Shown: piece by piece, positions 1 to 11,880 of the stretch
How the letters are laid out: each line of letters starts with the position of its first letter
How positions within the stretch are numbered: position 1 is the stretch's first letter
Assembly (NCBI GenBank): GCA_026239495.1
Contig: CP110830.1
Coordinates: 930,001-994,000, forward strand
Origin: Spiroplasma phoeniceum
GTDB lineage: Bacteria > Bacillota_I > Bacilli_A > Mycoplasmatales > Mycoplasmataceae
Direction: 5' to 3'
Length of the DNA stretch: 64,000 nucleotides
Program-made: the position numbers and the translations under genes
The notes under the pieces: model-generated
What the model was told of the DNA's origin: nothing
Seen by the model: the letters and a program-made list of their open reading frames with translations, nothing else
Databases searched by the model: none

Positions 1-76
1 GCAATATCAAGTGAATTGAAGATATTTTAATTAAAAACTCTGATTTTCAACAACTCGCTGGTAAAAAATCACTAAT
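1..76 (+). mobile_element. IS5-like subtype II fragment (middle of transposase)
   Basis: Internal piece of a subtype II transposase gene (reads DILIKNSDFQQLAGKKSLI), cut by the window edge on the left and by the subtype I copy at 77 on the right. The remainder of this copy is not found beyond 1146, so the right part was lost or rearranged. Confidence 0.8.
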
Positions 77-1146
77 AGACTTCTTGCATAACCCATTAAA
101 ATAATTTCAAATATTTGTAAAAAGGGGTTAATATAAAATTATAATTTTAATTAATTATGTCTTTTATTTAAAAATTTAATATTTTGCCACAACGAAAAAT
201 TATTTTATTATTCAAATTCGTTAATTTTAAATAAATCTTTTATGATAACTATAATAATTGTAAATTATAAATTGAAGCAATTAAATTAAATCTTAAACTA
301 AATCGTTTTCTACGATTTCTATATTTTTCTGTAATAATTTTAAATTTTTTAAGAATAGCAAAAATATTTTCAATAATAATTCTTATTTTTGAAACTAGTC
401 TATTATGTTGTTTTTGTTCTTTATTTAAATGTTTTTTCTTAGTTTTCTTTGTGGGCATTATAACATTATTGTGAATTTTTTGTATTCCTTGATAACCACT
501 ATCAACTATTAATTTGGTATTTTTTAAAATTGCGATTTTTGATTCTTTAAATAAAGCATAATCGTGTTTTTTACCAAGTGAAAAACTTGTTGCAATAATT
601 TTTTTGGTTTCTTGTTCGATAATTACTTGTGTTTTAATAGTGTGTTTTTTCTTTTTACCAGAATAAGATTGTTTTTGTCTTTTTTTGGGCGTTGGATTGG
701 GGTTTCGGTAGCATCAATAATAATAGTTTTATCATTAAAATAATCATTTATTAGTGCTTTTTTACCAGCAACTTGCTGAAAATCAGGGTTTTTAATTAAA
801 ATATCTTCAATTCACTTGATATTGCGATAACAATTAGCTTCACTAATTCCGAAATTTTTTCCAAGATGAAAATAAGTTCGATATTCTCGTCAATACGATA
901 AAGTCATCAATAATCGATTTTCTAGTGATAATTTATTAGCTTTGCCACCTTTTTTAAATTTTTCTATTTCAGCTACTTGTAAAATATCTAACATTTTATT
1001 AAAAATATCTTGTTTTATTCCTGTTAATCTTAATCATTCTTTATCATTAATATTTTTAAATTCATCAAATTTCATAATTTAATATCCTCATAAATTATAT
1101 TTTATAATAATATTTTAATAATAAAACCAGGTATCGCAAGAAGTCT
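77..1146 (-). mobile_element. IS5-like (ISL2-type) subtype I element, complete
   Basis: A 1070-bp element with terminal inverted repeats AGACTTCTTGC...GCAAGAAGTCT. Flanking trinucleotides are AAT (left) and ATT (right), so a simple 3-bp target duplication is not preserved here. It carries one transposase gene in two overlapping frames. Confidence 0.9.
249..1075 (-). CDS. IS5-family transposase, -1 frameshift product
   Basis: Cut-and-paste DDE transposase of about 275 residues. The N-terminal part (MKFDEFKNINDKEW) holds the DNA-binding helical region. Catalytic acidic residues are seen in IDATETP, VDSGYQG and IIENIFAILKK. Frame 0 stops soon after QRPKKDKNN; the rest lies in the -1 frame and is reached by slippage on seven A (CGCCCAAAAAAAGAC). 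The 827-nt span becomes 276 codons with one -1 shift. UGA codons encode Trp. ATG is preceded by GAGGATATTAAATT. No lesion seen, so probably functional. Confidence 0.85.
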
Positions 1147-1307
1147 ATTGTAAAAAAACATTTATTAATATGTTAATTGCTTCTATGTTAAGACTTAATA
1201 GTAAAACCAATGAAGAAAAAATTGATAAAACTAGTAAAAATAAAGAAAAAATTGAATTTAATATATTTAATTTAAATCAATTTCAAAATCAATTTTTATC
1301 TTTATAA
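1147..1307 (+). pseudogene. C-terminal remnant of an unidentified protein
   Basis: Open frame entering from the IS boundary and ending at TAA 1305-1307. It reads KTFINMLIASMLRLNSK, then a lysine/glutamate-rich stretch, then NQFQNQFLSL. No start codon or RBS; the gene was cut by the upstream IS5 copy. Family not recognised. Confidence 0.45.
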
Positions 1308-1392
1308 AAAATAAAAAAACCTTTTAAAATTAGTAATAACTTTAAAAAGTATTTTTTAGTATGTCAAAATTCATAATTTTATAAATTATTTA

Positions 1393-1440
1393 TTCAACTA
1401 AAAATTATATTTTTAAAAAAAGTTGAATTTTTTATAAATT
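1393..1440. terminator. possible weak hairpin terminator
   Basis: TTCAACT and AGTTGAA arms separated by an AT-rich loop and followed by a T-rich run. Nothing else is seen between 1308 and 1514. Confidence 0.3.
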
Positions 1441-1514
1441 TTGTTATCATTTAGTCATAAGTGAAACTTAATTTGTTTCTAATTACTTAATTTTATTAAA
1501 AACCTCAAAATAAT

Positions 1515-2543
1515 GTATAATACCATTAATTTTAAAAAAGGAATTTTAAATAGACCAAAAGGCTCAAAAGAACCATTTGTGAAAAAAGATTTAAACTATT
1601 ATAAAGTTAGTTATGAATTATTAAAAAAGCTCCATGACTTTTACAATTAAACAAACAAAAAATAGTATTTTTTATAAAAGAAAATCGTGCTAAATATTTA
1701 TTAAAATTATTGCTTGATATAACAGGTTTAAAGTGTATTTATTGAGATAAATATAAAAATTATTTTAAGTAATGGCAAGAATAACGAACCATTAAAGAGT
1801 ATTGTAAAAGTCTATGAAGAAAATTTAAAACAATTTGGATATAGTCGGATAACTAAATATTTAAAAGAAGATTATGGCATTATTTATAATGCTAAAAAAG
1901 TATTGCGAATTATGAATGAAAATAATATTCAAACTGAATATGTAAAACTGATGCGTAAAAAAATATTAATAAAAAAGGCCAAAAATAAAAATATAATTAA
2001 ATATCCTGATTTAGGAAATCGTAAATTTAATAAAATTAAAGAAAAATTTAAAGTTTTATTTACTGATGTAACTTATTTAATTTGAAATGTTAAAAAACAT
2101 TATCAATCAACAATAATTGATGGATATACTAAAGAAATTATTGATGTGCAGTGATCAAAATATAATGATAAAAAAATTGTTATGAACAATTTAGATGCTG
2201 TAATTAATAAAATTAAACAAAAAAAAGATCTGAGTAACATAATAATTCATTCAGATCATGGATTTCAATACACATCAAAAATATATAATAATAAATGTAT
2301 ATCTAATGAAATTAGAATTTCTATGGGTAAAAATTATCATTGTGCTGATAATATTGTTATTGAAAGTTTTTGTTCTTTATTAAAAAAGCAACAATTCATA
2401 ACAATATTTATTTATCTCATGATGAATATATTAATGATGTTAAAAAATGAAATAAATGATATTCGAGTCATAAAGAAAAAGATATAATAAAAAAAAGTTT
2501 ATAACTATTTTTTATTAATACTTACTAAACTGGGTGCAGTCTA
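1515..2543 (+). mobile_element. IS3-family element A, right part with degenerate transposase
   Basis: Remnant of an IS3-family (IS150-like) transposase. Recognisable parts are FTDVTYLIW (first D), HSDHGFQYTS (second D) and ADNIVIESFCSLLKK (E). Several in-frame stops and a frame change (about 1630, 1770 and 2480) make it a pseudogene. The right end, ACTTACTAAACTGGGTGCAG, is an imperfect inverted repeat of the left end at 6692 (TAGACTGCCCCC...AGTAAGT). The left part is missing here. Confidence 0.75.
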
Positions 2544-2560
2544 AAAAGTCCTTCTAAATA

Positions 2561-3517
2561 TTAATTTAATGCTGCAAGAGCAACATTTAAAGCTTCATGT
2601 AATTTTTTCGCTGATTTTTCAAATTTAACTTGCTCTTCTTTTGTTAATTTTCACTCAATAATTTCTTCAATCCCATTAACGCCAATAACTGCCGGTACAC
2701 CAATGTAAGTTCCCGTAACATTATATTCACCTTCACATTTTGCACCAATTAAAAAGGTTGATCTTTCATCATTTAAAATTGCTTTTGCAATTGATGATAA
2801 ACATACAGCAATTCCATAAAAAGTCGCTTTTTTCAATTCAATGATTGTATAAGCCATTTTCATCATTTGTTGGTGCATATCTTCTAAATCTTTTTCTGTT
2901 AATTTTCCTTCTGCCACAAAATCAGCAATTGATTTTTGCATAATTGAAGCTTTTGATCAAACAGAAAGTGATGAATCACCATGTTCACCCAAAACATAAG
3001 CATTAACACTAGCTGGAGCAATGTTTAATTTATTACCAACTAATCTTCTTAAACGTGCTGAATCTAAAGTTGTTCCTGAAGAAATAACTTTTTTTTTTGC
3101 ATAACCAGCTACTTTTTGATAAACCGATGCCATAACATCGACCGGATTTGAAGCAATTAGCGTAACACCCTTAAAACCCGAGGCTTTAATTTTTAAAGCA
3201 ATATCTTGCATAATTATTGCATTATCAGCAACCATATTTAATCGTGCTTCACCATCTCTTTGTGGTCTTCCTGCTGTAATAACAATTAAATCAGCGTCTT
3301 TACAATCACTATAATCACCAGCTTTAATTGTACTAAAACGATTTTCTAAAACAGCAGTTGCATCTGATAAATCAATAGCATTCCCTTCTGCTGCTTGTCG
3401 AAACGCATCAATTAGCACATAATGTTGTGCAATCCCTCTGTTCATCGCTGAATATAAAAAGCTGTTTCCAACCATTCCACATCCAATTAAAACTACTTTT
3501 CTCGTTGAATTTTCCAT
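2561..3517 (-). CDS. ldh: L-lactate dehydrogenase
   Basis: Cytosolic enzyme reducing pyruvate to L-lactate with NADH, regenerating NAD+ for glycolysis, the main energy route in spiroplasmas. 318 residues, the usual length. Seen: N-terminal Rossmann motif GCGMVGNS (about residues 12-19), NAD-adenosine Asp in VLIDAF, substrate Arg in RPQRDGEARLN, SNPVDVM, and catalytic His in GEHGDSS. One UGA-coded Trp lies in SVWSKAS. AAGGAG lies before ATG 3517. It stands alone between IS3 remnants downstream and an IS1595 copy upstream; that IS lies 66 bp from the start and may separate the gene from its original promoter. Confidence 0.95.
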
Positions 3518-3582
3518 ATTTTTTCTCCTTTTAAAAATATCCTATTTTATTATAGCAAAAAAATAAATTTTTTTTAAAAATA

Positions 3583-4725
3583 CTTTAATTTTGTCGAAAA
3601 CTCTTGATATTTATAGAATATACCTAATTTTAGGTATATTTTTAATATATAGAGGTAAATAATTGATGGAAAAAATAATTACAGAATTAAAAAACAGTTT
3701 TACAGATGATCAATTTTTAGAATTTTATGAAAAAATAAAAAAAGAAGTAAAGGTAATCAAAAAACAAAAACGTTTAAATGAAATTGATCAAAAATTTAGA
3801 GATAAAGGCATTACATGTCCTAATTGCAAATCTTTTCATTGTGTTAAAAATGGTCATAATCCTGAAGGAAAACAAAAATATTTATGTAAAAAATGTCGTG
3901 CTAGTTTTGATGCTTTTCGTCATCATTTTACTTATTGAAGTCATTTAAATTATGAACAATGAAATTTATTAATTCAAATTGCATTATTAGGACAATCTAG
4001 CAAAATAATTTCTCGTTTTATTAAAACAACCCCAAAAACTGCTTGGTATAATCGACAAAAATTAATGCAATCAAAACAATTAGAAAATACCCAATTAAAA
4101 TTTAAAAAATTAAATGGTCAAATTCAAATGGATGAAACATTTATTAAAGAAATCCATAAAGGTAATTTTAAAGATAAATTTGATAAACGAAAAACTCATC
4201 TCGATCCATTTTCAACCAATACCAAATGCTGTATTCAAATGGCAGTTGATAGCAATAATAATATTTTTGTTCAATCTACCAATACCAAACGATTACAAAA
4301 ACAATGAATTATTGAAAATATGAATAAGCAATTGATTAAAGAAAAATCAACGATTATTTCTGACATGCAACCACTATATTTATTAGTAGCAAAACAAACA
4401 AATTCTACTCTATATTCCACCAAAACTAGTACAAACCCTGATACTAGTTATCGAAAGTTAAATAAGATTAATAAATTACAATCCAGTCTTAAAGAAGCCT
4501 TAATTCATTATCATGGTTTGGGTTTCACTAATATTCAAAATTATTTAAAGCTCTGAAAATGAAAATACCAACATAAAGGTTTAACACCAAACCAACAATC
4601 AACGGTATTATATTTTAACGTTTAAAAAATTTAAAACAAAATCATAATCTTACACAAAATTAGTTTTTAAATTGTCATATTGATGATTTTTTTTATTTCA
4701 TCAAGAGTTTTCGACAAAATTAAAG
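3583..4725 (+). mobile_element. IS1595/ISXO2-like element, copy 1
   Basis: A 1143-bp element with perfect inverted ends beginning CTTTAATTTTGTCGAAAACT. It is flanked by an exact 8-bp target duplication TAAAAATA (3575-3582 and 4726-4733), the size expected of the IS1595 family. Intact duplications and identity to the copies at 8014 and 54995 indicate recent movement. Confidence 0.92.
3666..4625 (+). CDS. IS1595-family (ISXO2-like) transposase
   Basis: 319 residues with UGA as Trp. An N-terminal zinc ribbon (CPNCKSFHC ... CKKC, about residues 40-75) precedes an RNase H-like DDE domain: QMDETFIKE (first D), IISDMQPLY (second D) and a C-terminal FTNIQNYLKLWKW segment where the family has N/E. 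GAGG precedes both TTG 3663 and ATG 3666; ATG is taken. No disruption seen. It moves its own element. Confidence 0.88.
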
Positions 4726-4744
4726 TAAAAATACTCAAAATAGA

Positions 4745-6058
4745 TGCGTTTTTATAATTAAAATTATAATAAAAAATATTTTTTATTATAATGAACAGTT
4801 TCAAATAACTGAGAATTATTTTTTTAATTTAAAATGCTTTTTAATTCAAATTGAATTGGAGGCATTTTTAACTTTAAAACCATTCTATAATTATTATACT
4901 CAACAATATAATTATCTATCATATTTTTTAGCTCATTAAAATTTTTGTATTTTGTTATATTTTTATTTTCTGTTTTTAAAATTGAAAACCAATTTTCAAT
5001 AGGTGAATTGTCTAAACAATTTCCACGTCGAGACATACTTATAGTCACTCCATAATCTCTTAATAAATCAAAATATGCATGTGAATTAAAATGAATACCT
5101 TGATCAGAATTAATTATTAATTGACCAGGTTTAATTTTTCGATTAATTAAGCTTTTTTTTAAACAATTAATTACTCAATTTACTGTTAGCCTTACTGTTA
5201 GCGGGTATCCAACAATCGCATTACTAAATAAGTCTTTAATAGCAAATAAATATACTGATTATGAATATATTTTAATTATTGTAATATCAATTGATCATTT
5301 TTGATTCATTTGATTAGAATGAAAATTACGTTTAAGTAAATAGGGGTATTTTTTATGTTCATATAACATATTATTAAAATGTTTAATTCGTTTTTTATGT
5401 TTAATTCTAACTTCAGAAAATATTTGTAATATCTTCATATAACGATACACAGTACTTGCTGATATTTTTATTTTTTGTTCTTTCAAATCAAGTTTTATTT
5501 GTCGATGACCTTTATTTTTATTGTTTTTTCAAATTATTTTAATTATTTCTAATATATTGTAATCAATTTTTAATTCATATTTTTCATGAATATTTTTATA
5601 TTTATTTCATGTATCATATGAAATGCATAATATTTTTAAAAATCATATTAATGGTAAGATTGAGTTGTTATTTAATTCGTTTTTAATAAAATCAATTTGT
5701 TTTCTAATATTCATCTTTGTTTTTGTTTTTGGAAGAGATTCAAGCTTTTTTAAAATATTATTTTCTGCTTTTATTTGTTCATTTTCTTTTGTTAATAAAT
5801 ATATAGTTTCATCATGAGGATTATTAAAAATTGGCATTTTTTTAATATATGTTCGTTTATAAAATTTTTTATCTTTATTTAAAGCATTAATTCACCTAGA
5901 AATAGTTGCAGTACTTATTTCATATTCTTTAGATATTAAAGATATTGATTTATTATATTCGTAATATTAGTTAATAATTTTAGTTTTAAATTCAATATCA
6001 TGGTCTTTTTATCCTTTAGTTTTACCCTTTCCCATATAAAAAACGCTTCCCCTAACTT
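4745..6058 (-). mobile_element. IS3-family element C, copy 1 (degenerate)
   Basis: Transposase-bearing remnant between the IS1595 copy and a scrap of IS5. It has the same type of orfA/orfB arrangement as the copies at 7353 and 57394/60865. Exact termini are uncertain; GCACAGTTTCAAATAACTG marks the 3' side of the other copies. Confidence 0.6.
4824..6035 (-). pseudogene. IS3-family transposase (orfA+orfB), broken
   Basis: The N-terminal helix-turn-helix region (KSISLISKEYEISTATISRW) starts at ATG 6035. It is followed by a coiled segment KENEQIKAENNILKKLES, then the orfB part with HRQIKLDLKEQK, WSIDITIIKIYS, NSDQGIHFNSH and NCLDNSPIENWFSILK (DDE catalytic core). Lesions: TAA codons in the N-terminus, and TAA where copy 3 has GAA in IYSESVYL. 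Not functional. Confidence 0.75.
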
Positions 6059-6063
6059 TATAT

Positions 6064-6089
6064 ATTAGATTAGGTTATGCAAGAAGTCT
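6064..6089 (-). mobile_element. IS5 subtype II terminal scrap
   Basis: Only 26 bp of the left end remain (AGATTAGGTTATGCAAGAAG, reverse orientation). A footprint of a deleted or recombined IS5 copy. Confidence 0.7.
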
Positions 6090-6286
6090 AATTTAGAATC
6101 ACAACCAGGACCAAGCGCGATTCAAGCAAAAGACAATTAAAAAAGCAAACCACCTGACCCCCCAAACCACATTTAACAGATTTACAAAAAAAGAGCATTA
6201 TTGCAATTAACAAACAAGTAAAAAATATGAACCAACAAGAAAATGAACCAGAACAGGTAACACAAGTTGAAGAAAATTCAAGATAA
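6090..6286 (+). pseudogene. remnant of unidentified gene, frameshifted
   Basis: Two overlapping frames, LESQPGPSAIQAKDN followed (after a frame change) by KKQTTWPPKPHLTDLQKK and a Gln/Glu-rich end, stopping at TAA 6284-6286. Cut on the left by the IS5 scrap. Family not recognised; composition would suit a surface or phage protein tail. Confidence 0.4.
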
Positions 6287-6381
6287 GATAAAGATGTATG
6301 ACACTCTTAACAATAGTTTTATCCATTTTTTAATTTAAATTTAGCAAAAACTAAAGGTTTTCATAAAAATTATATTTATAC

Positions 6382-6410
6382 TTGCTTTTAATTTAAAAAT
6401 TAGTTACTAT
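6382..6410 (+). promoter_or_regulatory. candidate promoter of rpmB
   Basis: TTGCTT (6382-6387) and TACTAT (6405-6410) are separated by 17 bp, 33 bp upstream of the rpmB ATG. Sequence inspection only. Confidence 0.5.
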
Positions 6411-6442
6411 TTTATAGTATGTAGATATAAAGGAGTGAAATT

Positions 6443-6640
6443 ATGGCAAGAAAATGTGAAATTACCGGTAAAAGCGCCTTATCAGGAAACAAACGTTCAC
6501 ACGCGTTAAATGCAACTCGTCGTAAATGAAATGTTAATTTACAAAAAGTAAGCATTGTTGTTGATGGTGAAGTTAAAACATTGCGCGTTGCAACAAGAAC
6601 TTTAAAAACATTAAAGCGTAAAGGTCAAATTGCGCAATAA
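6443..6640 (+). CDS. rpmB: 50S ribosomal protein L28
   Basis: Component of the large ribosomal subunit. 65 residues, the normal short bacterial form. It begins [20 protein letters not shown] and continues with the family's basic ATRRKWNVN and [13 protein letters not shown] segments. AAGGAG lies 7 nt before ATG. One UGA-coded Trp. Monocistronic between IS remnants, as is common for rpmB. No clear terminator before the IS3 end at 6692. Confidence 0.95.
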
Positions 6641-6691
6641 ATAAAGTTCAAGGACACAGTCACAAAATAATAAAAAAAGTAAGCATAAAAG

Positions 6692-7285
6692 TAGACTGCC
6701 CCCAAAAAAGTAAGTAAAATGAAAAAAAAACTTTACTAAATTTTTAGAGGAGGTGCATTTTTATATGGCAAAAAAGACCAAAAATTTAAAATATATACTG
6801 CAGAATTTAGAAAAAATACAGTAAAACAAATTAAACAAACAAAGCTTACTTATATTTCAAAAAAATATAAAGTAAATATAAAAAAACTTAATTCATGACA
6901 AATAAATTTTAAAAAAGAAACTTTAAATACACCAAGAGACCAAAAAGAACCATTTGGGAAAAAAGATTTAAACTATTACAAAGTTATGGATGAATTATTA
7001 AAAAAGCTCCACGACTTTTACAATTAAATAAAAAAAATAGTATCTTTTATAAAAGAAAATCGTGCTAAATATTCATTGAAATTATTGCTTGATATAACAG
7101 GTTTAAAGCGTAGTTATTGAGATAAATATAAAAATTATTTTAAGTAATGGCAAGGATGACGAACCATTAAAGATTATTGTAAAAGTCTATGAAGAAAATT
7201 TAAAACAATTTGGATATCGTCGGATAACTAAATATTTAAAAGAAGATTATGGCATTACTTATAATGCTAAAAAAGTATTACGAAG
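6692..7285 (+). mobile_element. IS3-family element A, left part with orfA and start of orfB
   Basis: Begins with the inverted end TAGACTGCCCCC. AGAGGAGG then precedes ATG 6765 of orfA (MAKKTKNLKYI...). Reading is shifted within orfA, and further stops follow (about 7027 and 7145). The orfB start is seen as KVYEENLKQFGYRRITKYLKEDYG, then the element breaks off at 7285. Complementary to the right part at 1515-2543. Confidence 0.7.
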
Positions 7286-7286
7286 G

Positions 7287-7337
7287 CATCGTGCACGATG
7301 AAGCTCCAAAAAACAACTCTTGTTAGGGTTGTTTTTT
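7287..7337 (+). terminator. 14-bp palindrome followed by intrinsic terminator
   Basis: CATCGTGCACGATG (7287-7300) is a perfect palindrome. It is followed by AACAACTC...GGGTTGTT and seven T (7309-7337), a standard rho-independent terminator. It sits exactly where IS3-A is truncated, so it probably belongs to a lost host gene. Confidence 0.65.
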
Positions 7338-7352
7338 TATTTGGAATAAAAA

Positions 7353-7930
7353 TGCACAGTTTCAGATAACTGAGAATTATTTTTTTAATTTAAAATGCTT
7401 TTTAATTCAAATTGAATTGGAGGCATTTTTAATTTTAAAAACCTTCTATAATTATTATACTCAACAATATAATTATCTATCATATTTTTTAGATCATTAA
7501 AATTTTTGTATTTTTTTATATTTTTATTTTCTGTTTTTAAAATTGAAAACCAATTTTCAATAGGTGAATTGTCTAAACAATTTCCACGTCGAGACATACT
7601 TATAGTCACTCCATAATCTCTTAATAAATCAAAATATGCATGTGAAGTAAAATGAATACCTTGATCAGAATTAATTATTAATTGACCAGGTTTAATTTTT
7701 CGATTAATTAAGCCTTGTTTTAAACAATTAATTACTCAATTTACTGTTAGCCTTACTGTTAGCGGGTATCCAACAATCGCATTACTAAATAAGTCTTTAA
7801 TAGCAAATAAATATACTGATTATGAATATATTTTAATTATTGTAATATCAATTGATCATTTTTGATTCATTTGATTAGAATGAAAATTACGTTTAAGTAA
7901 ATAGGGGTATTTTTTATGTTCATATAACAT
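7353..7930 (-). pseudogene. IS3-family element C, copy 2 (C-terminal half of transposase)
   Basis: Same sequence as the 3' half of copy 1. The frame ends at 7385 with PPIQFELKSILN and contains NSDQGIHF and NCLDNSPIENWFSILK. It carries the same TAA in the IYS-SVYL segment as copy 1 and is abruptly cut at 7930, where the IS30 end begins. Confidence 0.75.
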
Positions 7931-8013
7931 ATGGCGCTGTGTAGATATAAACGGCAAATTTATATCTTGTTAAATTAATAATAAAATATTTTTAATAAAT
8001 TGCAACAACTTTT

Positions 8014-9156
8014 CTTTAATTTTGTCGAAAACTCTTGATATTTATAGAATATACCTAATTTTAGGTATATTTTTAATATATAGAGGTAAATAATTGATGG
8101 AAAAAATAATTACAGAATTAAAAAACAGTTTTACAGATGATCAATTTTTAGAATTTTATGAAAAAATAAAAAAAGAAGTAAAGGTAATCAAAAAACAAAA
8201 ACGTTTAAATGAAATTGATCAAAAATTTAGAGATAAAGGCATTACATGTCCTAATTGCAAATCTTTTCATTGTGTTAAAAATGGTCATAATCCTGAAGGA
8301 AAACAAAAATATTTATGTAAAAAATGTCGTGCTAGTTTTGATGCTTTTCGTCATCATTTTACTTATTGAAGTCATTTAAATTATGAACAATGAAATTTAT
8401 TAATTCAAATTGCATTATTAGGACAATCTAGCAAAATAATTTCTCGTTTTATTAAAACAACCCCAAAAACTGCTTGGTATAATCGACAAAAATTAATGCA
8501 ATCAAAACAATTAGAAAATACCCAATTAAAATTTAAAAAATTAAATGGTCAAATTCAAATGGATGAAACATTTATTAAAGAAATCCATAAAGGTAATTTT
8601 AAAGATAAATTTGATAAACGAAAAACTCATCTCGATCCATTTTCAACCAATACCAAATGCTGTATTCAAATGGCAGTTGATAGCAATAATAATATTTTTG
8701 TTCAATCTACCAATACCAAACGATTACAAAAACAATGAATTATTGAAAATATGAATAAGCAATTGATTAAAGAAAAATCAACGATTATTTCTGACATGCA
8801 ACCACTATATTTATTAGTAGCAAAACAAACAAATTCTACTCTATATTCCACCAAAACTAGTACAAACCCTGATACTAGTTATCGAAAGTTAAATAAGATT
8901 AATAAATTACAATCCAGTCTTAAAGAAGCCTTAATTCATTATCATGGTTTGGGTTTCACTAATATTCAAAATTATTTAAAGCTCTGAAAATGAAAATACC
9001 AACATAAAGGTTTAACACCAAACCAACAATCAACGGTATTATATTTTAACGTTTAAAAAATTTAAAACAAAATCATAATCTTACACAAAATTAGTTTTTA
9101 AATTGTCATATTGATGATTTTTTTTATTTCATCAAGAGTTTTCGACAAAATTAAAG
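8014..9156 (+). mobile_element. IS1595/ISXO2-like element, copy 2
   Basis: Same 1143-bp element as at 3583, flanked by exact 8-bp duplications CAACTTTT (8006-8013 and 9157-9164). Inserted in the 3' end region of IS30 copy A. Confidence 0.92.
8097..9056 (+). CDS. IS1595-family (ISXO2-like) transposase
   Basis: 319 residues, translation identical to the copy at 3666 (zinc ribbon CPNCKSFHC/CKKC, QMDETF, IISDMQ). No lesion seen. Confidence 0.88.
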
Positions 9157-9732
9157 CAACTTTTTCATAAAAAATTAAATTTTTGTAATTTTATCTTATT
9201 TTATTCATATTTAATCACACTAAAAATAATTTATTAAATTTTAACTAATAAATTTATTTAAAATTTGGTAAAAACATTGTCTTTGCATTTAGTCAATTTA
9301 AACATGGTCGGAGTTTATCATTTATAACATTAACTACTCAATCTATCATTTTTTGACTAATATTATTAAAATCAATTCCCTTAGAAAGTCAATATCTAAA
9401 TTCACCGTTCATATGCTCAATTAATGGTTTTTGTTGTGGTTTACTGGGTCACAAAAATAAACTTGTGTTTCAGTAAATATTTCCATTTCTCTTCATTTAC
9501 TAAATTCTTTTCCTCTATCAGTTATTATTCCTTTAATTTTCCTAATTAAATTATTTTTTTTAACAATCTCTTTAAATTTTTCTAAAACTTCATTAGCAGT
9601 ATTATTTTTTAATTTCATTACAAAATAATTTTTACTTGATTGTTCTACTAAAACTAAATTACTAGATTGATGGTCTTTTCCTACAACAGTATCCATTTCA
9701 AATCATCCAACATTAGAAACTTTATTTTCAAT

Positions 9733-11880
9733 AGACTTCTTGCGATACCTGGTTTTATTATTAAAATATTATTATAAAATATAATTTATGAGGATATTAA
9801 ATTATGAAATTTGATGAATTTAAAAATATTAATGATAAAGAATGATTAAGATTAACAGGAATAAAACAAGATATTTTTAATAAAATGTTAGATATTTTAC
9901 AAGTAGCTGAAATAGAAAAATTTAAAAAAGGTGGCAAAGCTAATAAATTATCACTAGAAAATCGATTATTGATGACTTTATCGTATTGACGAGAATATCG
10001 AACTTATTTTCATCTTGGAAAAAATTTCGGAATTAGTGAAGCTAATTGTTATCGCAATATCAAGTGAATTGAAGATATTTTAATTAAACACCCTGATTTT
10101 CAGCAAGTTGCTGGTAAAAAAGCACTAATAGACCTATTGCATAACCTATTAAAAAATTGCAAATATTTGTAAAAAGACACTAATAGAAAAATATAATTTT
10201 AATTAATTATGTTTTTTATTTAAAAATTTAATATTTTGCCACAACAAAAAATGAATTTATTATTTAAATTCTTTAATTTTAAATAAATCTTCTATGCTAA
10301 CTGCAAATTATAAATTGAAGCAATTAAATTAAATCTTAAACTAAATCGTTTTCTTCGATTACGATATTTTTCTGTAATAATTTTAAATTTTTTAAGAATA
10401 GCAAAAATATTTTCAATAATAATTCTCATTTTTGAAACTATTCTATTACATTTTTTTGTACTTTATTTAAAGGGTTTTTCTTTGTTTTTTTGTAGGTATT
10501 ATAACATTATTGTGAATTTTTTGAATTCCTTGATAACCACTATCAACTATTAATTTGGTATTTTTTAAAATTGCGATTTTTGATTCTTTAAATAAAGCAT
10601 AATCATGTTTTTCCCAATCGAAAAAATTGTTGCAATAATTTTTTTGGTTTCTTGTTCGATAATTACTTGTGTTTTAATAGTGTGTTTTTTCTTTTTACCA
10701 GAATAAGATTGTTTTTGTCTTTTTTTGGGCGTTGGACTGGGGTTTCGGTAACATCAATAATAATAGTTTTATCATTAAAACAATCATTTATTAGTGATTT
10801 TTTACCAGCTAGTTGTTGAAAATCAGAGTGTTTAATTAAAATATCTTCAATTCACTTGATATTTCGATAACAACTAGATTCACTAATATCAAAACTTTTA
10901 GCAAGATGAAAATAAGTCTGATATTCTCGCCAATACGATAAAGTCATCAGTAGCCGATTTTATAGTGATAATTTATGAGTTTTGCCACCTTTTTTAAATT
11001 TTTCTACTTCAGCTACTTGTAAAATATTTAACATTTTATTAAAAGTAGCTTTTTTTTCGCCCCGGTTAATCGCAATAATTTTTTATCATTAATAAAATTA
11101 AATTTATCGAATTTCATAATTTTAATCTCCTATAATTTCTATTTTAATTTAAAAATATTTTATAGGAATTTTAAAATAATTAGATTAGGTTATGCAAGAA
11201 GTCTAATAAATGATTATTTTAATTATAAAACTATTATTATTGATGTTACCGAAACCCCAATCCAACGCCCAAAAAAAGACAAAAACAATCTTATTCTGGT
11301 AAAAAGAAAAAACACACTATTAAAACACAAGTAATTATCGAACAAGAAACCAAAAAAATTATTGCAACAAGTTTTTCACTTGGTAAAAAACACGATTATG
11401 CTTTATTTAAAGAATCAAAAATCGCAATTTTAAAAAATACCAAATTAATAGTTGATAGTGGTTATCAAGGAATACAAAAAATTCACAATAATGTTATAAT
11501 GCCCACAAAGAAAACTAAGAAAAAACATTTAAATAAAGAACAAAAACAACATAATAGACTAGTTTCAAAAATAAGAATTATTATTGAAAATATTTTTGCT
11601 ATTCTTAAAAAATTTAAAATTATTACAGAAAAATATAGAAATCGTAGAAAACGATTTAGTTTAAGATTTAATTTAATTGCTTCAATTTATAATTTACAAT
11701 TATTATAGTTATCATAAAAGATTTATTTAAAATTAACGAATTTAAATAATAAAATCATTTTTTGTTGTGGCAAAATATTAAATTTTTAAATAAAAGACAT
11801 AATTAATTAAAATTATAATTTTATATTAACCCCTTTTTACAAATATTTGAAATTATTTTAATGGGTTATGCAAGAAGTCT
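9733..11880 (+). mobile_element. IS5 subtype I element split by an IS5 subtype II copy
   Basis: Outer element of a nested pair. Its transposase starts at ATG 9804 and resumes after 11204, ending at TAG 11706-11708. The outer copy lies in the IS30 transposase gene between KSIWDN and ENKVSNVGW. The A7 slip site is present (about 11270). Confidence 0.85.
10130..11204 (-). mobile_element. IS5 subtype II element inserted inside subtype I, degenerate
   Basis: Inserted with an exact AAT duplication (10127-10129 and 11205-11207). The transposase would run from ATG 11117 to TAG 10292, but several indels disrupt it (for example near 10445-10495 and 11050). Left terminus reads AGACCTATTGC rather than AGACTTCTTGC. 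Confidence 0.85.

Noticed and set aside
77-1149. 3-bp duplication for the first IS5 copy
   Set aside because: Flanks are AAT and ATT, not identical; the copy has probably recombined, so no duplication is claimed.
7287-7300. CATCGTGCACGATG palindrome as a protein-binding operator
   Set aside because: It immediately precedes a terminator at an IS break point and has no adjacent promoter or gene, so an operator role cannot be supported.
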